64,000 nucleotides of DNA from Ramlibacter cellulosilyticus (GCF_014297465.1 NZ_JACORT010000005.1:1-64000), one strand, 5' to 3'. Shown: positions 43,866 through 52,407, numbered from the stretch's first letter. Notes: a model not told the origin generated them from the letters alone. Numbers and translations are program-made.

Positions 43866-45602
43866 TCACCCCTCGGCCAACCCCGGATTCGGCACCGCGC
43901 CCGCGAGCTTCGGCACGTTGACCTTGCGCGCCGTGACCTTGCCGCCGCGCGCCTTCAGCCATTGCTCGACGAGTTCCCACACGGGCTTGTTGCCCGCCTT
44001 GGCAGCGTCTTCGGCGACCGGCGCCCAGCCCGCGACCTTGTAGTTGCGCGAGGCTTCGATGGGCTTGCCGCCCAGGCGCATGTCGGTGATGCGGCGGCCC
44101 ATCGCGGCCGTGGGATCGATCGTGTACTGCAGCCCGCCCACGCGCACCATGTCGCCGCCCTGCTGGTAGTACGGGTCGGGGTTGAACAGGTTGTCGGCCA
44201 CGTCTTCCAGGATGGTCTTGAGCATCTCGCCGCTGATGGGCGCGACCGTGGCGTACGAGTACGTCGTGGCCGTCATGTCCATCAGCCACTCGCGCGTGAG
44301 CGCCTGCCCCGGCAGCAGCGAAGTGCCCCAGCGGAAGCCGGGCGAGAACGCGATCTCGGCGCCCTGCACGTCCATCAGCGCGTCCAGCAGCAGCTGGTCG
44401 CCCGAGCCGTTGAAGTTGCCGCGACGGTACAGCGTGCCTTCGGTCACCGCGAGCTGCTCGGCGAGCTTCGCCTCGTAGGGCGCGCGGATCTTCGTGATGA
44501 GCGACTGCATCTGCGCATCGGCCGGCAGCATGTTCGCGAACACGGGCAGCAGGCGGTAGCGGAAGTCCGCGACCTTGCCGCCCTTCACGTCGAAGTCCAG
44601 CACGCCGAGGAACTTGCCGTTGGAGCCGGCGTTGGTGACGATGGTCTTGCCACCCTTGTTCTCCACCAGCGTGGCGACGGGCATGCCGTCGTGCGTGTGG
44701 CCGCCGAGGATGGCATCGACGCCGGTCACGCGGCTCGCCATCTTGAGGTCCACGTCCATGCCGTTGTGGCTCAGGACGACGACCACCTTCGCGCCCTTGG
44801 CGCGCGCCTCGTCCACCTGCTTCTGCAGGTTCTCGTCCTGGATGCCGAACTCCCAGTCGGCGACGAAATAGCGCGGGTTCGCGATCGGGGTGTACGGGAA
44901 GGCCTGGCCGATGATGGCGACGGGCACGCCATTCATCTCGCGGATCACGTAGGGCTTGAAGACGGGGTCACCGAAGTCCGTCGTCTTGACGTTCTGCGCG
45001 ACGAAGTCGACCTTGCCGGCGAAGTCCTTCTCGACGATCTCCTTCACGCGGTCCATGCCCAGCGTGAACTCCCAGTGGCCCGTCATGATGTCCACGCCGA
45101 GCAGCTTGGCGGCGTCGACCATGTCCTGGCCCTTCGTCCACAACGCGGTGGCGGAGCCCTGCCAAGTGTCGCCGCCATCGAGCAGCAGCGCGCCGGGGCG
45201 GCTCGCCTTCATGCGCTTGACGAGCGTCGCGAGGTGCGCGAAGCCGCCCACCTTGCCGTAGCGGCGCGCCGCCGTCTCGAAGTCGAGGTACGTGAGCGCA
45301 TGCGCTTCCGCCGAGCCCGCAGGCACCTTCGCCGCCTTCAGCAGCTGCTCGCCGACCAGGTGCGGCAGCCGGCCGTGCATGCCGGCGACACCGAGGTTCA
45401 CGCTCGGCTCGCGGAAGTAGACGGGGTTCAGCTGCGCATGGCAGTCCGTCATGTGCAGGAAGGACACGTTGCCGAAGCGCGGCACGTCGTACAGCGCGTT
45501 CGCCGCCACCTGGGCATCGGCGTTCGCCCAGCGTCCCAGGCCCATGCCGGCGACCGAGGCCGCGCCCATCACCTGCAGGAACTCGCGCTTGGACAGGTTC
45601 AT
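43866..45602 (-). CDS. soxB: Thiosulfohydrolase SoxB
   Basis: A 578-residue periplasmic enzyme that hydrolyses the sulfonate of SoxY-bound S-thiosulfonate. It has the 5'-nucleotidase/calcineurin-like fold: HMTDCHAQLNP near residue 50 and GGHTHD further on hold the dimanganese ligands; LLDGGDTWQG and the C-terminal PYYQQGGDMVR block fit SoxB. The N-terminus (SKREFLQVMGAASVAG) looks like a Tat signal with KR in place of RR. It follows soxX after a terminator-like hairpin (45637-45657), so its expression may be lower than that of the preceding genes. Confidence 0.93.
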   Translation of the reverse strand: MNLSKREFLQVMGAASVAGMGLGRWANADAQVAANALYDVPRFGNVSFLHMTDCHAQLNPVYFREPSVNLGVAGMHGRLPHLVGEQLLKAAKVPAGSAEAHALTYLDFETAARRYGKVGGFAHLATLVKRMKASRPGALLLDGGDTWQGSATALWTKGQDMVDAAKLLGVDIMTGHWEFTLGMDRVKEIVEKDFAGKVDFVAQNVKTTDFGDPVFKPYVIREMNGVPVAIIGQAFPYTPIANPRYFVADWEFGIQDENLQKQVDEARAKGAKVVVVLSHNGMDVDLKMASRVTGVDAILGGHTHDGMPVATLVENKGGKTIVTNAGSNGKFLGVLDFDVKGGKVADFRYRLLPVFANMLPADAQMQSLITKIRAPYEAKLAEQLAVTEGTLYRRGNFNGSGDQLLLDALMDVQGAEIAFSPGFRWGTSLLPGQALTREWLMDMTATTYSYATVAPISGEMLKTILEDVADNLFNPDPYYQQGGDMVRVGGLQYTIDPTAAMGRRITDMRLGGKPIEASRNYKVAGWAPVAEDAAKAGNKPVWELVEQWLKARGGKVTARKVNVPKLAGAVPNPGLAEG

Positions 45603-45636
45603 GATTCCGTGTCGACTGATATTTGAAGGAAAAAAA

Positions 45637-45657
45637 GGCCCGGGTCGCGCCCGGGCC
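45637..45657 (-). terminator. Terminator-like hairpin between soxX and soxB
   Basis: A perfect 8-bp GC stem (GGCCCGGG/CCCGGGCC) with a five-base loop. On the minus strand it is followed by eight U (plus-strand A run 45629-45636). It lies 21 bp after the soxX stop and 27 bp before the soxB start. It is a typical intrinsic terminator and would cut most transcripts before soxB unless read through. Confidence 0.7.
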
Positions 45658-45678
45658 CGTGGTGCGGCGGGCCGCGCC

Positions 45679-46335
45679 TTACTTGTTGACGGGCGAGGCC
45701 GGGTCCAGCAGCAGCGCCATGATGTGGCGCACCTGCGTCTCGGTCAGGTTGCCCATGTGGCCGGAGCGCGGCATGTTGGAGCAGGCGTTGTACGCCTTCG
45801 CGTTCCAGATCTTGCCCCAGGTGTATTCCACGATCGGCTTCGCCGCGGCGCTGTTCGGGTCGCTCACGCCGCGCAGCTTGCCGTAGTGGTAGAGGCTGGG
45901 GCCGATGGTGCCGAAGGAGATCTCCTCCTTGGAGATCTGGTGGCAGTTGTAGCAGTTGCCGCCGTTGGCCGCGTTCGCGCCATCGGTCCAGGTCTGGCCG
46001 CGGCCGCTCTGCGCGATCTGCTCGCCCTGCTTCCAGTCGCCGAGGAACTTGCCGTCGCTCGGCCACTTGATCGTCTTCAGGTTCGCTTCCTCGATGCGCT
46101 TGGCGACTTCGGGAGCGAGCGGCTTGCCGGCGGCGTCGGCCGCGCTGCAAAGCTGCAGCGTCTCGTCGGTCTGCGTCACGCGCTCGACCTTCGCGATGCC
46201 TTCGCTGCGGAAGCCGGTGCGCACCATCTCCTGCGTCAGCTTGTCGGCGTCGATGCCGCCCATGGGGAGGGAGTTGCAGCCCACGACGGCGGCTGCGAGC
46301 GCCAGCGCGCCCAGGGTCCAGAGGGTCTTCTTCAT
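45679..46335 (-). CDS. soxX: Sulfur oxidation c-type cytochrome SoxX
   Basis: A 218-residue monoheme cytochrome of the SoxXA complex, which oxidatively joins thiosulfate to SoxY. The heme motif is CYNCH near residue 130 and a likely Met ligand lies in CSNMPRSGH near the C-terminus. The N-terminus looks like a lipoprotein or Sec signal (LAAAVVGC). It is the fourth gene of soxYZAXB, 13 bp after soxA, with a GGA-rich site before the ATG. SoxX is longer than the smallest family members because of its N-terminal extension. Confidence 0.92.
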   Translation of the reverse strand: MKKTLWTLGALALAAAVVGCNSLPMGGIDADKLTQEMVRTGFRSEGIAKVERVTQTDETLQLCSAADAAGKPLAPEVAKRIEEANLKTIKWPSDGKFLGDWKQGEQIAQSGRGQTWTDGANAANGGNCYNCHQISKEEISFGTIGPSLYHYGKLRGVSDPNSAAAKPIVEYTWGKIWNAKAYNACSNMPRSGHMGNLTETQVRHIMALLLDPASPVNK

Positions 46336-46348
46336 CCTGCGGTCCTCT

Positions 46349-47149
46349 TCAGCGCTTGATCGACGGCGCGGACGACTTGGCGCCGTGCGCGTTCACGCCC
46401 AGGTAGGTGGAGATCGCGGTGAGCGCGTCGGCGCCGAACTCCGGATACGGGAAGCGCTGCTGGCGCAGGCAGTCGTTCAGGCGCAGCTGCATGCTCCACA
46501 TCTGCCCGTTCGACACGCGGTAGGCGGGCCAGGCCGCGAAGCCGACGCCGTCGCCCGGGTTCTTGGTGAGGTTCGGCAGGTCCTGCAGGCGGATGCGCTT
46601 GCCGTCCTCGCCGTGGCAGGAGGCGCACGCGAAGTCGTGCGTGCCGCCGCGCATGAAGAACAGGCGCTTGCCGGCCTCGTAGAAGGCCTTCTCCTGCGGG
46701 TGCGACTGCGGCACGGCGAAGGGCATGTCGCGCGACGCCGCCGCGACGTACGTGGCGAGCGCCGTGACGTTGGCCATCTCGCCCTTGCCGAACGGCGTCT
46801 TCGCGATTTCCGCGCCGTTGAAGCCCTGCAGGCGTTCCATGCAGGTGACGAGGCGCGTCTCGAGGTCCTGCACCTTGCCCGTGTCCGCGAAGTAGCGGGG
46901 CAACTCGACGAACGCGCCCTTCACGACGCCCGGGCCCTTGCCCAGGTCGCACGCTTCGAGCGAGGCGTTCTTCGGGCCGCGCTTCTTCTTCCACAGCTCC
47001 TCGCCCTTCATCTCGAAGAGGTCCGCGGGGTTGCCGTCGGCGAGCATGGCACGGTATTCGTCGATGGCCTGCGTGGCGCTCTTCTGCGCGGCCGCACCAC
47101 CGGCGGCCAGCGCGAGCGCCACCGCGGCGAGGCTGGGGATCATGCGCAT
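46349..47149 (-). CDS. soxA: Sulfur oxidation c-type cytochrome SoxA
   Basis: A 266-residue SoxA with a signal peptide (cleavage near AAA-QK). The C-terminal heme motif C175-x-x-C178-H179 (CASCH) is intact, and C227 (LRLNDCLRQ) is the expected persulfide heme ligand and active-site Cys. The N-terminal domain has only C67 and C103, which probably form a disulfide, so this is a monoheme-type SoxA that lost the non-catalytic second heme. With SoxX it couples thiosulfate to SoxYZ. ATG at 47149 has GGAGA upstream. Confidence 0.93.
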   Translation of the reverse strand: MRMIPSLAAVALALAAGGAAAQKSATQAIDEYRAMLADGNPADLFEMKGEELWKKKRGPKNASLEACDLGKGPGVVKGAFVELPRYFADTGKVQDLETRLVTCMERLQGFNGAEIAKTPFGKGEMANVTALATYVAAASRDMPFAVPQSHPQEKAFYEAGKRLFFMRGGTHDFACASCHGEDGKRIRLQDLPNLTKNPGDGVGFAAWPAYRVSNGQMWSMQLRLNDCLRQQRFPYPEFGADALTAISTYLGVNAHGAKSSAPSIKR

Positions 47150-47198
47150 CGGGGTCTCCTTCTCTCTCGTTCTGTACTGCCTGGCGCGCGCAGCGTGG

Positions 47199-47510
47199 TC
47201 AGCTGACGGTGGCTTCGTCGGTGCGGGTGTCGCCGCGGTTGTCCTTCCACGTGACCGCCACCTTGTCGCCGGCCTTGGCACCCTTGATGGTGAACTGCAG
47301 GAAGGGGTTCTTCGCGACGGCGGGGCCCCACTCGGCGGACAGCACCGGCTTGCCGTTGTGGGTGGCCGTGACTTCGCTGATGTGCCAGGCGGGGATGACC
47401 TTGCCGCTCGCGTCCTTGCGCTGGCCGGTTTCCATCTCGTGGCTCATGAGGACGCGGACGACGGCCTTGTCGCCTTGCGCCTGGGCGCGGATGCGCATCG
47501 GATCTGCCAT
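47199..47510 (-). CDS. soxZ: Thiosulfate oxidation carrier complex protein SoxZ
   Basis: A 103-residue periplasmic partner of SoxY with an Ig-like beta sandwich: MRIRAQAQGDKAVVRVLMSHEM, SAEWGPAVAKNPFLQFTIKG and DNRGDTRTDEATV are family blocks. It lacks a signal peptide of its own and is carried to the periplasm bound to SoxY, which has a Tat-like signal. It starts 24 bp after the soxY stop and precedes soxA by 49 bp. Confidence 0.94.
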   Translation of the reverse strand: MADPMRIRAQAQGDKAVVRVLMSHEMETGQRKDASGKVIPAWHISEVTATHNGKPVLSAEWGPAVAKNPFLQFTIKGAKAGDKVAVTWKDNRGDTRTDEATVS

Positions 47511-47534
47511 GGGAATCTCCTGTGTTCTCTTCGA

Positions 47535-47990
47535 TCAGCCGCCGCAGCCGCCGAGGGTGACCTTGACTTCCTTCTTCGCGAAGAAGGCCTTGTTGTCCTT
47601 GGTGATGGCGACCGCGTACACGTCGGAGGTCTGGCCCATCTTGGCGCGCGTGGAGAAGTTCGGCTCCACCGCGTCGGACACGTCGAACTTGGCGACCAGC
47701 GCGCTGGGGTTCTTCTCCACCAGCACCAGCAGGTGCTTCAGGTTGGGCAGCGACGAGGCCACGGCCATCGGCACCACGGCGCCGTTCTCGGCGATGTCGG
47801 GAGCCGTCAGCGTGACGTCCTTGCTCTCGGCGGGCGCGGCGCCGCCATAGGCCTTCACGGCATCGGCGATGCTCTTGGCGTCGAACGCCGTCTTGTTGAA
47901 GGCGAACGCGAACTGCGGGAACAGTCCGGTGGCGCCCAGCAGGCCGGCGACCGCCAGCGACTGGCGCAGGGTCTCACGTCGATTCTGCAT
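47535..47990 (-). CDS. soxY: Thiosulfate oxidation carrier protein SoxY
   Basis: A 151-residue carrier on which sulfur intermediates are bound as a swinging arm. It ends in GGCGG, with C149 as the attachment site. The signal (RRETLRQSLAVAGLLGATGL) is Tat-like, with the twin arginine RR. It is the first gene of soxYZAXB, with the candidate SoxR operator 21 bp upstream of its ATG. Low production of this gene would limit the whole pathway, so an operator here makes sense for regulation. Confidence 0.95.
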   Translation of the reverse strand: MQNRRETLRQSLAVAGLLGATGLFPQFAFAFNKTAFDAKSIADAVKAYGGAAPAESKDVTLTAPDIAENGAVVPMAVASSLPNLKHLLVLVEKNPSALVAKFDVSDAVEPNFSTRAKMGQTSDVYAVAITKDNKAFFAKKEVKVTLGGCGG

Positions 47991-48010
47991 TGCTGCTCTC
48001 CAGATGATAG

Positions 48011-48026
48011 TTAAGCCGATGCTAAT
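48011..48026. promoter_or_regulatory. Candidate SoxR operator before soxY
   Basis: TTAAGC-CGAT-GCTAAT, a variant of WTAAGM-N4-GCTNAT. Ends 21 bp before the soxY start, between soxD and soxY, so soxYZAXB can be expressed from its own promoter. TATCAT downstream could be a -10 element. Confidence 0.6.
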
Positions 48027-48062
48027 TTGTTCGGCGGGGGTCTCGATTAGGGGATATCCCTC

Positions 48063-49130
48063 TCAGGGCGCGGCGCCGCCGGCCAGCCATTGCGCGATGC
48101 GACCTGCGTCGTCCGCGGAAATCGTCTGCGGCGGCATCGGGATCTGGCCCCAGGTGCCGGAACCGCCAGTGCGGATTTTGCCTGCAATGTAGTCGGTCTT
48201 TCCGGCATGCTTTTTCGCTACGTCGTTCCAGCTCGGTCCCACCAGCTTGCGGTCGGGCGCGTGGCAGGCGGTGCAGCTGTTCTTCTGCAACAGGTCCACC
48301 GGCATCTGCGACGGCCCCGCGGCGGCGACCTTCGTCGCGGCGGAGGGTGCCATGCCCTGCGCAGGGGCTCCCCCCTCGGCGCGGGTGGTATCCACGCCAC
48401 GCTGCGCGCCCACGAGCCGGTTCTGCTCCGCGAGGTTGCCGTGCGCGTTGCGCGCGAAGGCGGGCAGCTGCGAGGTGAGCTTGCCTTCCACGGGGCAGTC
48501 CTTCATGCAGGCCTGTGCCAGCACGTCGGGCTTCGCGGCGCCGGCAGGTTGCCTGCCCGGCCACATCGCGTGCGCGGTCGTCATGCCGTTCCGGTTCGGC
48601 ATGCGCTTCTGCACCTGGTCGATGTTCGCGTCGCTCAGGACGAAGTCGTCCGGCACGATGCGACCGAGGTTCAACATGTACGCCGTCACGGCGTAGACCT
48701 CGTCCACCGACAGCGACTTGGGCTGGTTCCAGGGCATCGCGCGGTTGATGTAGTCCCACAAGGTCGAGACGGTGGAGACCTTCATCAGCGTGGTGCGGCC
48801 CGGATAGTCGTTGCGCGTGAGGTTCGCGACGCGGCCGGTCCTGATGTCCTCCTCGGTCGTGCCGCCCACGAGCGGGTTGAACACCTCGTTGGATTCGCCG
48901 AACACGCCGTGGCAGCTCGCGCAGCGCGCCTCCCACACGTCCTGGCCCTTGGCGACGGAGCCGGAGCCCTTGGGCAGGCCCTGGAAGTCCGGGCGCACGT
49001 CGATGTCCCAGGCCTTCACTTCCGCCGGCGTGGCGGCGCGGCCGATGCCGGGGAAGCGCTCCTGCGCCTGCGCACCGATCGCGGCGAGCACGAGGACGGC
49101 GGCGAGCAGGGGCTTACGAGACATGGACAT
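48063..49130 (-). CDS. soxD: Diheme cytochrome c SoxD (sulfane dehydrogenase subunit)
   Basis: A 355-residue periplasmic cytochrome with signal peptide (cleavage near GAQA-QE), heme motif 1 CASCH at 70-74 and heme motif 2 CTACH near residue 290. SoxD receives electrons from the molybdenum subunit SoxC during sulfane-sulfur oxidation. The two domains are joined by an Ala/Gly-rich linker. It overlaps soxC by 17 bp, so the subunits are made together. With SoxCD present, thiosulfate can be oxidised fully to sulfate. Confidence 0.92.
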   Translation of the reverse strand: MSMSRKPLLAAVLVLAAIGAQAQERFPGIGRAATPAEVKAWDIDVRPDFQGLPKGSGSVAKGQDVWEARCASCHGVFGESNEVFNPLVGGTTEEDIRTGRVANLTRNDYPGRTTLMKVSTVSTLWDYINRAMPWNQPKSLSVDEVYAVTAYMLNLGRIVPDDFVLSDANIDQVQKRMPNRNGMTTAHAMWPGRQPAGAAKPDVLAQACMKDCPVEGKLTSQLPAFARNAHGNLAEQNRLVGAQRGVDTTRAEGGAPAQGMAPSAATKVAAAGPSQMPVDLLQKNSCTACHAPDRKLVGPSWNDVAKKHAGKTDYIAGKIRTGGSGTWGQIPMPPQTISADDAGRIAQWLAGGAAP

Positions 49131-50496
49131 TCTTCACCTCCCCGCTCTCGGTCACCAGCCACGACTGGATGGCGTTGTTGTGATAGATCGAGCGCGTGCC
49201 GCGCACGCCGCGCAGCTGGCGCTGCGTGGGCTGCACGTAGCCGGTCTCGTCGGTCGCGCGGCTCTGGATGATCGTGGGCTTGCCGTCCCACACCCAGTCG
49301 AGGCTGAAGCGCGTGAGGCACTTGCTCATGACGGGGTCCTGCAGGCGTGCCTGGCGCCAGTTGCGGCCGCCGTCGACGGACACGTCCACCTTGCGCACCT
49401 TGCCGCGGCCCGACCACGCGAGGCCGGTGATGTTGTAGAAGCCCTTGTCCAGCAGCACCTGGCCGCCCGAGGGCGTGGTCACCACGCTCTTGCACTCCTG
49501 GATGCTGGTGTACTGGCGGTGCTTGCCATCGGGCATCAGGTCCACGTAGTGCACGGTCTCGTCCTTCGTGGCCCAGGGCTGGTCGCCCACTTCCACGCGA
49601 CGCAGGTACTTCACCCAGCTCACGCCCTGGACGCCCGGCACGACCAGGCGCAGCGGATAGCCGTTCTCCGGGCGCAGCATCTCGCCGTTCTGGCCGTACG
49701 CGAGGAGCACCTCGCCCGACTCGATCAGCTCCATCGGGATGGTGCGCGTCATCGAGGAGCCGTCCGCGCCCTCGGCAAGCAGGAAGCGGCCCTTCTTCAG
49801 GTCCGCGCCCACCATCTGCAGCACCGTGATCAGCGGCACGCCGGTGAACTCGCTGCACGAGAGCATGCCGTGCGTGTACTGGCAGGTCGGCACGGCGACG
49901 TTGCCCCACTCCATGCCGGTGTTGGCGCCGCACTCGATGAAGTGGAAGCGCGACACCGCCGGCAGGCGCATCAGTTCGTCCATGGTGAACACCTTGGGCG
50001 TCTTCACCAGGCCGTTGACCATGAAGCGGTGCTTCGAGGGATCGATGTCCCACCAGCCCTGGTGGTGGCGCTCGAAGTGCAGGCCGCTCGGCGTGACGAT
50101 GCCGAACAGCGACTGCAGCGGCGCGAAGGAGACCGAGGCCTGCGCGGTCTGCGTGAGCCCCGGACTCTGGCGGCGCTGGACGTTGCGCTCGTACTTCGAG
50201 GGCTTGCCGTAGCCGTCGGTCACGACGGCCTGGCCCAGGCCCTTCGAGTGTTCCGGCAGCTCCAGGATGTTCGGGTCGCCGTCGGCCGGCGCCGTGGCCG
50301 CACGCGCGCCGGCGGTGGCGGTGGCGAGGCCCGCGGCGGCGGCCGCGAAGGCGCCGCGCAGGAAATCGCGCCGGCCTTCCTTGGCCTCCGCGAAGACCTG
50401 CTTCACGCCGGCGGGATCGATGAAGTGTTCCGGTGCCTTGAGGAGGCGTCCGGCGGCTGGTGGGATGGTCAAGTCGGCTCCCGCATCGAACTGCAT
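49114..50496 (-). CDS. soxC: Sulfane dehydrogenase molybdenum subunit SoxC
   Basis: A 460-residue molybdopterin oxidoreductase of the sulfite-oxidase family. The twin-arginine signal RRDFLRGAFAAAAAG lies unusually far in (residue 42), after an acidic lead. HFIECGANTGMEWG holds the Mo-ligand Cys region, and SGRGKVRKVDVSVDGGRNWR is the C-terminal dimerisation domain. It oxidises cysteine-bound sulfane on SoxYZ and passes electrons to SoxD. It starts with its own candidate SoxR operator 18 bp upstream and heads a soxCD unit. Confidence 0.92.
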   Translation of the reverse strand: MQFDAGADLTIPPAAGRLLKAPEHFIDPAGVKQVFAEAKEGRRDFLRGAFAAAAAGLATATAGARAATAPADGDPNILELPEHSKGLGQAVVTDGYGKPSKYERNVQRRQSPGLTQTAQASVSFAPLQSLFGIVTPSGLHFERHHQGWWDIDPSKHRFMVNGLVKTPKVFTMDELMRLPAVSRFHFIECGANTGMEWGNVAVPTCQYTHGMLSCSEFTGVPLITVLQMVGADLKKGRFLLAEGADGSSMTRTIPMELIESGEVLLAYGQNGEMLRPENGYPLRLVVPGVQGVSWVKYLRRVEVGDQPWATKDETVHYVDLMPDGKHRQYTSIQECKSVVTTPSGGQVLLDKGFYNITGLAWSGRGKVRKVDVSVDGGRNWRQARLQDPVMSKCLTRFSLDWVWDGKPTIIQSRATDETGYVQPTQRQLRGVRGTRSIYHNNAIQSWLVTESGEVKNVHVS

Positions 50497-50514
50497 TGTT
50501 CGCCGGAGTCTAAT

Positions 50515-50530
50515 ATAAGAAATCGCTGAT
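50515..50530. promoter_or_regulatory. Candidate SoxR operator before soxC
   Basis: ATAAGA-AATC-GCTGAT, ending 18 bp before the soxC ATG. It overlaps a TATATT -10-like element (50512-50517) on the minus strand, so a bound repressor would block the polymerase. Confidence 0.6.
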
Positions 50531-50559
50531 TTAAAGGAATGCGCCGCTCGGGGAAATCC

Positions 50560-51024
50560 CTAGGCGGCGGCGCGATTGGCCGCATCCACCCGCTGCTGCA
50601 GGTACGCGCCATAGAAGTCGACGGAAGCGACGCCGGTGAGGCGCTGCGCCACCTCGCGTCCGCCGCGGCCGAGCAAGAGCACCGTCGGCGCGACACGGAT
50701 GCGCAGCGCCTGCGCGAGCTGCGCGGGGCTCGTCGCCGCGCCGTCGAAACCCGCGATGCCGCCGCGGTCCTGCAGGTCGAGCTCGATGACGGGCTGCCCT
50801 TCCGCGAGCAGCGGGACGAGATAGGACTCGCGCACCAGCTTGCACCAGGGACAGCCGGGCAGGCTCACGAGCACCACCAGCGCGCGCCGGCGCGCGAGGG
50901 CAGCCTCCAGGGTCGAAGCGAGAGAGCCTGGCCGGGGCAGCAGCGGCTGCGCCGCGCGCACGCGGGGAAGCGCCGCCGCGAAGGCGGCGGCTGCCAGCAG
51001 GTCGCGGCGCGGGATGCCCTTCAC
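50560..51024 (-). CDS. soxW: Periplasmic thioredoxin-like protein SoxW
   Basis: A 154-residue thioredoxin-fold protein with the active-site motif CPWC (SLPGCPWCKLV) and cis-Pro segment VAPTVLLLG. The N-terminus RRDLLAAAAFAAALPRVRA is Tat-like. SoxW, usually with the membrane reductase SoxV/CcdA, keeps SoxY cysteine reduced; no soxV is in this window. GTG at 51024 overlaps the soxH stop (GTGA), so the two are coupled. The symbol rests on context and motif, not on a family search. Confidence 0.8.
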   Translation of the reverse strand: MKGIPRRDLLAAAAFAAALPRVRAAQPLLPRPGSLASTLEAALARRRALVVLVSLPGCPWCKLVRESYLVPLLAEGQPVIELDLQDRGGIAGFDGAATSPAQLAQALRIRVAPTVLLLGRGGREVAQRLTGVASVDFYGAYLQQRVDAANRAAA

Positions 51025-51971
51025 TTCAGCTGCCTCTCCATGAGCAGGTAGGTGTTGTACGCGTTCATGCGGTTGGCCGCCTTGAACAGCGGCAGGTGCT
51101 CGAAGCGGGACCAGTCCGCGCGCGCATACGCATCCTCGAACGGCTCCATGTCGCGCGCCGCGGTGCCCATCGCCTCGCGCAGGTACACGAGGTAGTCGCG
51201 GGTGAGCTCCAGGTCCTCGCGCGCCGTGGTGGACATGGCGCCGTGGCCGGGCACGACGATGCGCGCATCCATCTTCAGCAGCTCGTCGAGCGCGGCGATC
51301 CAGTGGCGGCTGTCCGCCTGCCCCACGTAAGGGATGCGCCCGCGGAACACGAGGTCGCCGGCGAACAGCACGCGCTCCGACGGCAGCAGCACCACCTGGT
51401 CCTCCGGCGTGTGCGCGGGCCCGACGGGGCGCAGCAGCAGGCGCACGCCGCCCACCACCAGCTCGCCAGGGCCGTCGAGCCACTGGTCGGGCACGACCAG
51501 CTCCGTCTTGTCGTCGATCCACGGCGCGAGATCCACGCGCGACGCGGCCAGCCGCGAGGAAGCGGTCTCGGAGTTCAGGTACTCCAGCGCGCCGCGCTGC
51601 GCGACGATCTTCGCGCCCCGCTTGCGGAATTCCTGCAGGCCGTACACGTGGTCGGCGTGGTAGTGGGTGACCACCACGTGCGTGACCGGCTGCGGCGTGA
51701 TGCGCGCGATGGCGGCGAGCAGCTCGCGCGCGAGCTGCGGCGAGCCGAGCGCATCGATGACGACCACGCCCGCGGGCGTGACGACGAAGCCCGCGTTGGA
51801 GATGAAGTTGCGGTTGGCGGGCGTGCCCAGCGCCGCTTCGCCCTGCACGAACCAGGCGGACGGGGAGACCTGCTGCGGCACCACGGGGCGCGGCGCCTGC
51901 TGGGCGGCGGCACTGCCGATGGCGAAGGCCGCGGCGAGCGCGAACAGGACTTTCCAGGAAGGGCGCGGCAT
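51021..51971 (-). CDS. soxH: Metallo-beta-lactamase fold protein SoxH
   Basis: A 316-residue secreted MBL-fold protein with signal peptide (cleavage near SAAA-QQ). The metal motif is VVTHYHADHVYGL (HxHxDH), then HTPEDQ and GHG as later ligands. SoxH-like proteins in sox clusters are accessory and have no settled role; related MBL proteins are glyoxalase- or hydrolase-like. It is the first gene of soxHW, with a candidate SoxR operator 17 bp before its ATG. Symbol by context. Confidence 0.82.
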   Translation of the reverse strand: MPRPSWKVLFALAAAFAIGSAAAQQAPRPVVPQQVSPSAWFVQGEAALGTPANRNFISNAGFVVTPAGVVVIDALGSPQLARELLAAIARITPQPVTHVVVTHYHADHVYGLQEFRKRGAKIVAQRGALEYLNSETASSRLAASRVDLAPWIDDKTELVVPDQWLDGPGELVVGGVRLLLRPVGPAHTPEDQVVLLPSERVLFAGDLVFRGRIPYVGQADSRHWIAALDELLKMDARIVVPGHGAMSTTAREDLELTRDYLVYLREAMGTAARDMEPFEDAYARADWSRFEHLPLFKAANRMNAYNTYLLMERQLK

Positions 51972-51988
51972 GGCGACGGGCTCGATAA

Positions 51989-52004
51989 ATAAGCGGTGGC
52001 TGAT
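51989..52004. promoter_or_regulatory. Candidate SoxR operator before soxH
   Basis: ATAAGC-GGTG-GCTGAT, ending 17 bp before the soxH start, between soxR and soxH. Same spacing to the start codon as the soxC and soxY sites (17-20 bp). Confidence 0.6.
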
Positions 52005-52032
52005 TATGCGCGCCGCGCCCCCGCCCCGCCCG

Positions 52033-52374
52033 TCAGGACTTCATGTCCGATTCGATCGCGATCTGGGTGCACACGGCCCGGCAGAGGGTCACCACGCGGT
52101 CGTTGATGATGCGGTAGAAGATCTGCACGCCCTCGCGCCGCTTGCCGATCACGCCCGCCTGGTACAGCGTGTTGAGGTGCTGCGACATGTTGGGCTGCGT
52201 GGTGGCGATCTCCTCCAGCAGCTGGCTGACGTTCTTCTCGCCGTTGCACAGGGAGCTGATGATCTTCAGCCGCATGGGCGCCGACATGACGCGGAACACC
52301 TCGGCGGCCATCTCGAACACCTCGTCCGATTCGGCGCTGCCCGCCTCCTCCACCACTGCCTGCCGTCTTGCCAT
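52033..52374 (-). CDS. soxR: ArsR family repressor SoxR
   Basis: A 113-residue ArsR/SmtB winged-helix repressor. The HTH is MSAPMRLKIISSLCNGEKNV, then SQLLEEIATTQPNMSQHLNT, with the wing REGVQIFYRI. Cys residues in LCNGEKN and LCRAVCTQ fit the thiol switch of sox-locus SoxR/SqrR/BigR-type repressors, which release DNA upon sulfur-species modification. It sits between dsrE-like and soxH genes on the same strand. The 16-bp palindromes before soxC, soxY, soxH and a YeeE gene are proposed as its sites. This is unlike the redox-sensing MerR protein also named SoxR. Confidence 0.87.
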   Translation of the reverse strand: MARRQAVVEEAGSAESDEVFEMAAEVFRVMSAPMRLKIISSLCNGEKNVSQLLEEIATTQPNMSQHLNTLYQAGVIGKRREGVQIFYRIINDRVVTLCRAVCTQIAIESDMKS

Positions 52375-52407
52375 GCTGGACCTCGCTGCGCGTGATGGTA
52401 GCAAGCG

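Noticed and set aside
52033-52374. Considering the SoxR protein as the MerR-type superoxide sensor of the same name
   Set aside because: It has an ArsR-type winged helix of 113 residues, no MerR helix or Fe-S cysteines, and lies in a sox locus; the ArsR-type SoxR fits.
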